A stretch of DNA of 5,240 nt from Sphingomonadaceae bacterium. GTDB taxonomy: Bacteria > Pseudomonadota > Alphaproteobacteria > Sphingomonadales > Sphingomonadaceae. The stretch is from contig JAEMTM010000012.1 of assembly GCA_016462305.1 (NCBI GenBank), positions 1 through 5,240 of the forward strand, written 5' to 3'. Under the pieces are notes generated by a model that worked only from the letters and a program-made list of their open reading frames with translations, had not been told where the DNA came from and ran no database searches. The position numbers were made by a program, and so were the translations under genes. Shown here piece after piece: positions 1-4,840 of the stretch (its first letter is position 1; each line of letters begins with the position of its first letter).

Positions 1-2105
1 GTGTCTTCTAGCTCTGCGCCAGTTTCCTGATCCACAACGCGCATCGACAGGCGCACCTTGCCGCGTGGGTCGATTTCGAGAACCTTGACCTTTACGTCCA
101 TGCCTTCGCTGACAACGTCGGTAACCTTCTCAACGCGCTCATTGCGCATTTCGCTGACGTGGACGAGACCGTCTTTGCCACCCATGAAGTTTACAAATGC
201 GCCGAAATCAACCAGATTGACGACCTTGCCGTCATAAATCTTGCCGACTTCTGCTTCTTCAACGATGCCCGAAATCCACTTACGGGCGGCTTCGATCTGC
301 GCGATGTCGGACGACGAAATCTTGATAAGACCTTCGTCATCAATGTCGACCTTTGCACCCGTAGTCGCGACGATTTCGCGAATGACCTTGCCACCAGTAC
401 CGATGATGTCGCGGATCTTCGCTTTGTCGATCTGCATCGTTTCGATACGCGGCGCATGCGCGGACAATTCGCCACGCGCTTCGCCCAATGCCTTGGCCAT
501 TTCACCCAGGATATGCGCGCGGCCTGCCTTGGCTTGGTTCAATGCAGCTTCAAAGATTTCGCGGGTAATACCGGCAATCTTGATGTCCATCTGCATCGTC
601 GTGATGCCTTCGGACGTTCCCGCTACCTTGAAATCCATGTCGCCGAGATGATCTTCGTCACCCAAGATGTCGGAGAGGACTGCAAAATCCTTACCTTCAA
701 GGATCAAGCCCATCGCGATACCCGAAACCGGACGCTTGATTGGAACGCCAGCGTCCATCATCGCCAGGCTTCCGCCACACACCGATGCCATCGACGACGA
801 ACCATTGGATTCGGTAATGTCGCTGGTGATACGGATGGTGTAAGGAAACTCTTCCTTGTTTGGCAATACGGCGTGCAGCGCGCGCCATGCAAGTTTACCA
901 TGGCCGATGTCGCGGCGGCTTGGTGCGCCAAAGCGACCGACTTCACCAACGCTATACGGTGGGAAGTTATAATGCAGCATGAAGTTTTCATAATGCAGAC
1001 CGCCAAGGCCATCGATCATCTGCTCTGCGTCCTTGGTGCCCAAGGTGCAGGTTGCGATGGTTTGCGTTTCACCACGGGTGAACAATGCCGAACCGTGTGA
1101 CCGTGGCAAGAAATGCGTTTCTGCCAGAATCGGACGGATTTGCGACGTGGTGCGTCCGTCGATACGCGTGCCGTCCTTAAGGATGGCGCCGCGCACGATT
1201 TCCGCTTCCAGCTTCTTCATCAGCTTGCCTGCGGCCATCTGATCCTGCGGGCTGGCGTCGGTAAAGGCTTCCTTTGCCGCTGCACGCGCGACATTCAGGG
1301 CGTTCGAACGTGCCGACTTGTCGGTCAACTTGTACGCAGCGGCAATATCCTTGCCGATAAGCTTCTTCAGCTTTTCCTTAGCGGCTGACAAATCAGCCTG
1401 CTCTGCCATTGCCCAAGGCTCCTTCGCGGCTTGCTCAGCTAGCTTGATAATGGCCTTGACGACTTCCTTACACGCGTCATGCGCGAACAGGACGGCACCC
1501 AGCATGATTTCTTCCGAAAGCTCATTGGCTTCGGATTCCACCATCATCACGGCGTCATAAGTTGCGGCAACGACGAGGTCGAGGTCGCCTTCGGCAACCT
1601 GCGCGTCGGTTGGGTTCAGGATATATTCGCCGTTCAGGTAACCGACGCGTGCTGCGCCAATGGGGCCCATGAAGGGAACGCCCGAAATGGTCATGGCAGC
1701 CGACGCCGCAACAAGCGCCAATATATCAGGCTCATTCTCGCCATCATAGCTAAGAACTTGTGCGATAGCGTTGATTTCGTTGTAGAAACCTTCTGGAAAC
1801 AGCGGACGGAGCGGACGGTCGATCAAACGCGAAACCAGCGTTTCCTTTTCGGTCGCACCACGTTCACGCTTGAAAAAGCCACCGGGAATACGGCCGGCTG
1901 CGGAATATTTTTCTTGATAGTGAACGGTGAGCGGGAAGAAATCCTGACCATCCTTCACCGACTTTGCGGCGGTAACCGCGCAAAGCACAACAGTTTCGCC
2001 GAGCGATGCCATAACAGCGCCGTCAGCTTGACGGGCAACTTTGCCCGTTTCGAGTGTCAGGGTTTGTCCGCCCCACTCGATTGATACAGTTTTCGTATTA
2101 AACAT
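1..2105 (-). CDS. pnp: Polynucleotide phosphorylase (PNPase), C-terminal end cut by the window edge
   Basis: PNPase degrades RNA 3'-to-5' by phosphorolysis, releasing nucleoside diphosphates, usually as a cytoplasmic trimer within the RNA degradosome. The frame is open from ATG at 2105-2103 to the left edge, giving 701 codons without a stop. It begins MFNTKTVSIEWGG and follows an AAGGA ribosome site 6 bases upstream. Visible domains are the first RNase PH core (about residues 10-145, with FFKRERG near 77-83 and RLIDRPLRPLF near 93-103), a helical linker (about 240-300), and the second catalytic RNase PH core (about 310-545). The second core carries GEVGRFG at 388-394, RRDIGHG at 398-404, SNGSSSMAS at 433-441 and GDEDHLGDMDF at 482-492, whose D485 and D491 correspond to the metal-binding aspartates of E. 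coli PNPase. A KH domain follows (GTGG loop 569-572), then an S1 domain (about 620-690, FGAFV at 634-638). Only the variable tail after the S1 domain is missing. No frameshift is seen. It is the last gene shown in the operon, 249 bases after rpsO. Confidence 0.97.
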   Translation of the reverse strand, partial: MFNTKTVSIEWGGQTLTLETGKVARQADGAVMASLGETVVLCAVTAAKSVKDGQDFFPLTVHYQEKYSAAGRIPGGFFKRERGATEKETLVSRLIDRPLRPLFPEGFYNEINAIAQVLSYDGENEPDILALVAASAAMTISGVPFMGPIGAARVGYLNGEYILNPTDAQVAEGDLDLVVAATYDAVMMVESEANELSEEIMLGAVLFAHDACKEVVKAIIKLAEQAAKEPWAMAEQADLSAAKEKLKKLIGKDIAAAYKLTDKSARSNALNVARAAAKEAFTDASPQDQMAAGKLMKKLEAEIVRGAILKDGTRIDGRTTSQIRPILAETHFLPRSHGSALFTRGETQTIATCTLGTKDAEQMIDGLGGLHYENFMLHYNFPPYSVGEVGRFGAPSRRDIGHGKLAWRALHAVLPNKEEFPYTIRITSDITESNGSSSMASVCGGSLAMMDAGVPIKRPVSGIAMGLILEGKDFAVLSDILGDEDHLGDMDFKVAGTSEGITTMQMDIKIAGITREIFEAALNQAKAGRAHILGEMAKALGEARGELSAHAPRIETMQIDKAKIRDIIGTGGKVIREIVATTGAKVDIDDEGLIKISSSDIAQIEAARKWISGIVEEAEVGKIYDGKVVNLVDFGAFVNFMGGKDGLVHVSEMRNERVEKVTDVVSEGMDVKVKVLEIDPRGKVRLSMRVVDQETGAELED

Positions 2106-2111
2106 AAATTT

Positions 2112-2116
2112 TCCTT
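2112..2116 (-). promoter_or_regulatory. Shine-Dalgarno site of pnp
   Basis: On the minus strand the sequence reads AAGGA, then AAATTT, then ATG. This good ribosome-binding site at 6-base spacing fixes the pnp start at 2105. The A/T-rich stretch between site and start contrasts with the GC-rich hairpin just upstream, which leaves the site single-stranded unless other structure forms. Confidence 0.8.
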
Positions 2117-2119
2117 TGA

Positions 2120-2143
2120 CCCGCATGCCCAATGCGATGCGGG
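2120..2143 (-). promoter_or_regulatory. Hairpin in the pnp leader, immediately upstream of the ribosome site
   Basis: Arms CCCGCAT (2120-2126 on the plus strand) and ATGCGGG (2137-2143) form a perfect 7-bp stem with a 10-base loop. The stem ends 3 bases before the AAGGA site (2112-2116). In E. coli, pnp is autoregulated through an RNase III-processed leader hairpin. A similar role here is an inference from position only, because the E. coli structure is longer and no sequence similarity is claimed. Confidence 0.5.
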
Positions 2144-2286
2144 GCCTCTTGAGTTGCGGAAATACCGATCCGCCGCGGATGGGGCATTTTCGAGCCCCGA
2201 TGACAGTCCAGCCTCATTGCTGGAATGTCCTTCTACCGGCCATGTCACCCTAAATTTGTGTCAGAATGACATGGGACGGAATTTTT

Positions 2287-2312
2287 GGATCCTGAAACAG
2301 GTTCAGGATGAC
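2287..2312. repeat. Short palindromic repeat resembling a dispersed alphaproteobacterial intergenic element
   Basis: Arms ATCCTGAA (2289-2296) and TTCAGGAT (2302-2309) flank a 5-base spacer, with GG before and GAC after. From memory, palindromes of the form GGATCCTGAAA...TTCAGGATGAC are very common between genes in Sphingomonadales and also occur in Rickettsia. Only the palindrome itself is visible here; its multiplicity in the genome cannot be seen from one window. Confidence 0.55.
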
Positions 2313-2324
2313 CCAATACGCAAA

Positions 2325-2344
2325 CGGCCCGCCGAAGCGGGCCG
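2325..2344 (-). terminator. GC-rich UUCG hairpin 10 bases after the rpsO stop; terminator or mRNA 3' end stabiliser
   Basis: CGGCCCGC (2325-2332) and GCGGGCCG (2337-2344) form a perfect 8-bp stem. Read on the transcribed strand, the loop is TTCG closed by C-G, the exceptionally stable cUUCGg tetraloop. It begins 10 bases after the rpsO TGA. The sequence after the stem starts TTTGCGTATT, so the U-tract is short and broken. Termination is therefore probably partial, which would let some polymerase continue into pnp. The plus-strand reading also forms a stem, but no plus-strand gene ends here. Confidence 0.7.
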
Positions 2345-2354
2345 AACGATTAGG

Positions 2355-2624
2355 TCACTTACGAAGACCAAGTTTCGCGATAAGGGCGGCATAACGCGCG
2401 CCATCAATTTTTTTCAGATAGTCGAGAAGCGAACGACGCTTGTTGACCATTTGAAGAAGACCACGACGCGAATGATTGTCCTTGTGGTGGTCTTTGAAAT
2501 GGGACGTCAGGGCATTGATACGGTCGGTAAGGATTGCAACCTGCACCTCTGGTGATCCGGTATCGTTAGGCTCGCGTGCGTGCTCTTTGATGACCTGGGC
2601 TTTACGTTCTGCAGTAATAGACAT
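2355..2624 (-). CDS. rpsO: 30S ribosomal protein S15
   Basis: S15 is a primary-binding 30S protein that attaches to the central domain of 16S rRNA and starts platform assembly. The 89-residue product has the normal family length. It shows the DTGSPEVQ motif (residues 21-28) and the block from about 42 to 70, including H42, D49 and S52, which match the rRNA-contacting residues of E. coli S15, followed by RRGLLQMVNKRRSLLDYLK and a basic GLRK end. An in-frame ATG 13 codons upstream (2663) lies inside truB and lacks support. The start MSITAERK at 2624 is preferred because it has an AAGGA site and matches the family N-terminus. It follows truB by 16 bases and is followed by a stable hairpin. E. 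coli S15 represses its own translation; no comparable operator is obvious in this short gap. Confidence 0.97.
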   Translation of the reverse strand: MSITAERKAQVIKEHAREPNDTGSPEVQVAILTDRINALTSHFKDHHKDNHSRRGLLQMVNKRRSLLDYLKKIDGARYAALIAKLGLRK

Positions 2625-2629
2625 TTTTT

Positions 2630-2634
2630 TCCTT
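2630..2634 (-). promoter_or_regulatory. Shine-Dalgarno site deciding the rpsO start
   Basis: The minus strand reads GAAGGAAAAAAATG: AAGGA lies 5 bases before the ATG at 2624-2622. This supports the 89-residue product over the longer frame that would begin within truB. Confidence 0.8.
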
Positions 2635-2640
2635 CGAACA

Positions 2641-3543
2641 TCATGGAGTAAGGTTAAAGCCACGGACGGTTTTCCATATCCCGTCGATGTTTTCCATTAG
2701 TGCAAGCGGGCGCAAATCTGCGCCCCTCGCCCAATGTAGCCCATCTTTCATGGCAATCCCGGTCACGACGCGGCCCTGTTGGACCGCCCTTGCCTGTTCC
2801 GGGGAGAGGTTAAGAGCCGGGATGTCGACCAGCCCTGCCTCTATCGGCAAGATAATGTCTTCTTGGGTGGCCCCTTGGCCGAATGCATTCAGCTTGTCTA
2901 GCGAAATCGCGCTTTGTAAGTTGAACGGCCCCGCTCGTGTGCGGCGTAGCATCGAGACATGGCCAACGGTGCCAAGGGCATAAGCGATGTCGCGGGCGAG
3001 GCTGCGGATATAGGTGCCTTTTGACACGTCGGCGGTGAGTGTGACGGCGTTCAAAGCGCCAACGGTCGCAACGCTGTGAATATAAAGGTCATGCACCGTC
3101 ACATTGCGCGACTTCATCGCAACGACCGCACCTGCCCGTGCTAAGTCATAGGCCCGTTTGCCATCGATCTTTATCGCCGAATAAGCAGGCGGAATTTGTG
3201 CGATGGGACCAATAAATTGGGCAAGCGCCGCTTCGACTTGCGCCAAAGTCGGGCGCTGGTCTGAGGTCGCAACGATCTCCCCTTCGGCATCCAAGCCGCT
3301 GGTTTGCGTGCCAAAACTGATCGTAAAGTCATAGGTCTTTGATGCGTCCAGCATACGCCCGCATAATTTGGTCGCTTCACCCAAGGCGATGGGCAGAACG
3401 CCGGTGGCCAAAGGGTCAAGCGTCCCGCCATGGCCGACCTTGACCTTGCCAAAGCCCGCTTCGCGCAAATTGCGCTTTACCGCCGCAACAGCCTGCGTTG
3501 AACCCAACCCAAGCGGTTTATCGAGGATGATCCAGCCATGCAT
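2641..3543 (-). CDS. truB: tRNA pseudouridine(55) synthase
   Basis: TruB isomerises U55 to pseudouridine in the T-loop of nearly all tRNAs and also acts as a tRNA-folding chaperone. The 300-residue product opens with MHGWIILDKPLG. It carries the family motif GGTLDPLATGVLP (39-51), whose D43 is the predicted catalytic aspartate (E. coli D48). Further conserved blocks are PPAYSAIKIDGKRAYDLAR (118-136) and SKGTYIRSLARDI (174-186), with R180 the likely active-site arginine, then RRTRAGPF (200-207). The C-terminal part (about 240-300) resembles the small PUA-like end of bacterial TruB. The ATG at 3543 is the first possible start after an in-frame TAA located two codons upstream. The ribosome site is weak (AGGG about 13 bases upstream). 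With tdk ending only 6 bases upstream, translation is probably coupled to tdk. Confidence 0.96.
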   Translation of the reverse strand: MHGWIILDKPLGLGSTQAVAAVKRNLREAGFGKVKVGHGGTLDPLATGVLPIALGEATKLCGRMLDASKTYDFTISFGTQTSGLDAEGEIVATSDQRPTLAQVEAALAQFIGPIAQIPPAYSAIKIDGKRAYDLARAGAVVAMKSRNVTVHDLYIHSVATVGALNAVTLTADVSKGTYIRSLARDIAYALGTVGHVSMLRRTRAGPFNLQSAISLDKLNAFGQGATQEDIILPIEAGLVDIPALNLSPEQARAVQQGRVVTGIAMKDGLHWARGADLRPLALMENIDGIWKTVRGFNLTP

Positions 3544-3549
3544 GCCGCG

Positions 3550-4131
3550 TTAACGCCCTGCCCGCGCCGCATTAAAATGCTTGCGGCACATGGCGATATA
3601 ACGGTCATCCCCGCCAATTTCGGTTTGCGCACCGTCGACCACTGCTTTGCCAAATTCATCAACGCGCAAGTTCATTGTCGCTTTACGGCCGCAATCACAT
3701 ACGCCTTTCAACTCGACCAAACTGTCGGCAATGCCAAGCAAGGCGGCGGAGCCGGGGAACAACTCACCTTGAAAGTCTGTGCGCAGGCCGTAACACACAA
3801 CCGGAATTCCGGCCTTGTCGGCAAGGCTTGCGGCTTGCCAAACCTGTTCCTTAGTCAAAAACTGGGCTTCGTCGATCATCACGCAGGCCAAAGGCGTTTC
3901 GTGATGCTCGGCAAGCACCGCGTTTTCGATATCTGTCGTCGGTTCAAACCGGCTGGCATCGCCTGCAAGACCAATACGCGAACTAATCGCGCCAAAACCG
4001 GGCCGGTCATCAATAGCTGCTGTCCACAGCATGACTTTCATGCCGCGCTCACCATAATTGAACGCTGCCTGTAGCAGGGTGGACGATTTGCCGGCGTTCA
4101 TCGACGCATAATAGAAATAGAGCTTGGCCAT
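3550..4131 (-). CDS. tdk: Thymidine kinase, type II (TK1-like)
   Basis: The enzyme phosphorylates thymidine (and deoxyuridine) with ATP to the 5'-monophosphate, the first step of thymidine salvage in the cytoplasm. The 193-residue product has the normal length for this zinc-containing tetrameric family. The N-terminal P-loop reads ASMNAGKSS (residues 9-17, with G14-K15-S16). The DEAQF motif (87-91) contains the predicted catalytic base E88. The segment GLRTDFQGELFPGS (115-128) fits the substrate-side region. Zinc ligands are visible as C145 and C147 (CDCG) and C182 and H185 (CRKH). All key residues are present, so the enzyme should be active. Its ATG overlaps the vapC TAA by one base (TAATG), and truB starts 6 bases after its stop. 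Tdk is not part of the classical rbfA-truB cluster, so its presence here is a lineage-specific addition. Confidence 0.96.
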   Translation of the reverse strand: MAKLYFYYASMNAGKSSTLLQAAFNYGERGMKVMLWTAAIDDRPGFGAISSRIGLAGDASRFEPTTDIENAVLAEHHETPLACVMIDEAQFLTKEQVWQAASLADKAGIPVVCYGLRTDFQGELFPGSAALLGIADSLVELKGVCDCGRKATMNLRVDEFGKAVVDGAQTEIGGDDRYIAMCRKHFNAARAGR

Positions 4132-4523
4132 TATTTGCCAGCGTCCTTGACTTGAATGGGCGTTGCATCGCCAGCCTGCTTTGCGAGCTTGCGGTCAAAA
4201 GTCAGGAAACAATCATGACCCGCCGCTTCAACCAAATGAAGCATGTCACCAACATCCGCGCCGTCTGCATATCGGATCAAAGCCCAGGATAAGAGGGCAA
4301 GATCGGACACAACAACGTCTGGCATCGCAATAAGCGCAAGCAATGCCGACGAAATCGCCTTTGGCGATTGATTGTATCGGGATTGCAAAAGCCACGCGGT
4401 TTCCAATATAACCGAATTGCTAACAAATGCCCCGTGCATCAATATTGCACGTGCTCGCGGCGACTGTTCGCGATCATCGTCCAGAAAATATCTGGCCAGA
4501 ATGTTCGTATCGACAACGTCCAT
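4131..4523 (-). CDS. vapC: PIN-domain ribonuclease toxin of a VapBC-type toxin-antitoxin pair
   Basis: PIN-domain toxins are Mg2+-dependent endoribonucleases that block translation by cleaving tRNA or rRNA; the target here cannot be read from sequence. The 130-residue protein starts MDVVDTNILARYFLDDD with the first acidic ligand D5. Others are E41 (ILETAWLL), D93 in GADVGDMLHL (D90 nearby), and D110 in FLTFDRKLAK. The full acidic set is intact, so it is not an obvious inactive relic. The pattern resembles the PIN subgroup COG5611, which often pairs with AbrB-type antitoxins. The ATG directly follows the vapB TAA with zero spacing and has no clear Shine-Dalgarno sequence, so translation probably depends on ribosomes finishing vapB, keeping toxin below antitoxin. 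Its TAA overlaps the tdk ATG. The symbol is assigned by family and pairing, not by a close match. Confidence 0.9.
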   Translation of the reverse strand: MDVVDTNILARYFLDDDREQSPRARAILMHGAFVSNSVILETAWLLQSRYNQSPKAISSALLALIAMPDVVVSDLALLSWALIRYADGADVGDMLHLVEAAGHDCFLTFDRKLAKQAGDATPIQVKDAGK

Positions 4524-4802
4524 TTAATCGTCGAGCTTGGGCGATTTTTTGAACATGTCAGCGATGGCTTGCTTTTCCTGCTCATCCGTAAAGCGGGGCC
4601 CTTCATATTGAATGGCTTGGCGAACTGCCGCGTCGCATTCTGCAAAGCTTCGCTTTTGGGAGGCTGACGCTATTTTTAGGAACATACCGCCGCCAGACTC
4701 GATGATGTCCAAGGCAGTGCCGGGGACCAGCTTAAGCCTATCGCGCACATCCTTGGGTATGACGACTTGGCCTTTTGACGATACGGTAGTTTGCTGATTC
4801 AT
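4524..4802 (-). CDS. vapB: AbrB/MazE/SpoVT-type antitoxin of the VapBC pair
   Basis: The 92-residue product has an N-terminal swapped-hairpin DNA-binding domain (about residues 4-46) with the hallmark TTVSSKGQVVIPKDVRDRL and PGTALDI. The C-terminal half (about 47-92) is hydrophilic and charged, as expected for an antitoxin tail that neutralises its PIN partner. It should bind VapC and, alone or as the complex, repress its own promoter. A 6+4+6 palindrome overlaps the -10 box of the promoter directly upstream. The ATG at 4802 is preferred because the family motif begins four residues later. No good ribosome site precedes it, and the predicted transcription start lies about 3 bases upstream, so leaderless translation is possible. 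It starts 34 bases after the rbfA stop and abuts vapC. Confidence 0.92.
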   Translation of the reverse strand: MNQQTTVSSKGQVVIPKDVRDRLKLVPGTALDIIESGGGMFLKIASASQKRSFAECDAAVRQAIQYEGPRFTDEQEKQAIADMFKKSPKLDD

Positions 4803-4809
4803 AACTCAA

Positions 4810-4825
4810 GTAAGATACGTCTTAC
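4810..4825. promoter_or_regulatory. Palindromic operator candidate for VapB/VapBC autoregulation
   Basis: GTAAGA and TCTTAC are perfect inverted 6-base arms around a 4-base centre (TACG on the plus strand). The site covers the whole -10 hexamer and lies 8-23 bases before the vapB start, where TA repressor sites usually are. AbrB-fold antitoxins bind such short palindromes as dimers. Assignment to VapB is by position; binding is not shown by the sequence. Confidence 0.6.
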
Positions 4826-4840
4826 CTAAACCCGTGTCAA
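4812..4840 (-). promoter_or_regulatory. Sigma70-type promoter of vapBC, overlapping the rbfA stop codon
   Basis: On the minus strand a perfect TTGACA (4840-4835) is separated by exactly 17 bases from TATCTT (4817-4812), which matches the TATAAT consensus at 4 of 6 positions. The TGA inside the -35 hexamer (4839-4837) is the rbfA stop codon. The predicted start point is near 4805, about 3 bases before the vapB ATG. The palindrome 4810-4825 covers the -10 box. Because no terminator is visible between vapC, tdk, truB and rpsO, transcripts from here probably continue at least to the hairpin after rpsO. Confidence 0.7.

Larger units (their letters stand above)
2106..2354 (-). other. rpsO-pnp intergenic region, rich in inverted repeats; candidate structured leader/3' UTR
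   Basis: This is the only long non-coding stretch in the window (249 bases). Going leftwards from the rpsO stop it holds a UUCG hairpin (2325-2344), a palindromic repeat (2287-2312), CCATGTCA/TGACATGG arms (2240-2247 with 2267-2274), TCCAGC/GCTGGA arms (2207-2212 with 2219-2224), GGGGC/GCCCC arms (2181-2185 with 2194-2198), ATCCGC/GCGGAT flanking one central base (2168-2180), and the pnp leader hairpin (2120-2143). I see no convincing sigma70 promoter on the minus strand. Short open frames crossing it on either strand have no recognisable domain and lack a good ribosome site, so I treat it as non-coding. The role of the structures, such as mRNA processing, termination or pnp autoregulation, is inferred. 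Confidence 0.6.

Noticed and set aside
159..1100. A 313-codon plus-strand open frame, and others at 1479-2084, opposite pnp
   Set aside because: They lie antisense to an unmistakable PNPase frame whose motifs are intact. Their translations show no recognisable domain and are rich in residues expected from reading the complement of biased codons.
2057..2248. A 63-codon minus-strand open frame between rpsO and pnp that overlaps the pnp start in another frame
   Set aside because: It has no recognisable domain, overlaps the pnp ribosome site and first codons out of frame, and its sequence is made of the inverted repeats. A leader peptide cannot be excluded but has no positive support.
2154..2555. 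A 133-codon plus-strand open frame crossing the rpsO-pnp gap and rpsO
   Set aside because: It runs antisense through most of rpsO and through the palindromes. The intergenic part reads like translated repeat sequence, with no domain.
2355..2663. A longer, 102-residue version of S15 starting inside truB
   Set aside because: The 13 extra residues do not resemble the S15 N-terminus, the start lies within truB, and the ATG at 2624 has a good Shine-Dalgarno site.
2660..2720. A possible rpsO promoter at the end of truB (TTGCAC with ATATGG downstream)
   Set aside because: The spacing to any -10-like hexamer is about 20-21 bases and the match is poor, so it is no better than chance.
3538..4074. A 178-codon plus-strand open frame opposite tdk
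   Set aside because: It is antisense to a complete thymidine kinase with P-loop, DEAQF and zinc ligands. No ribosome site or domain supports it.
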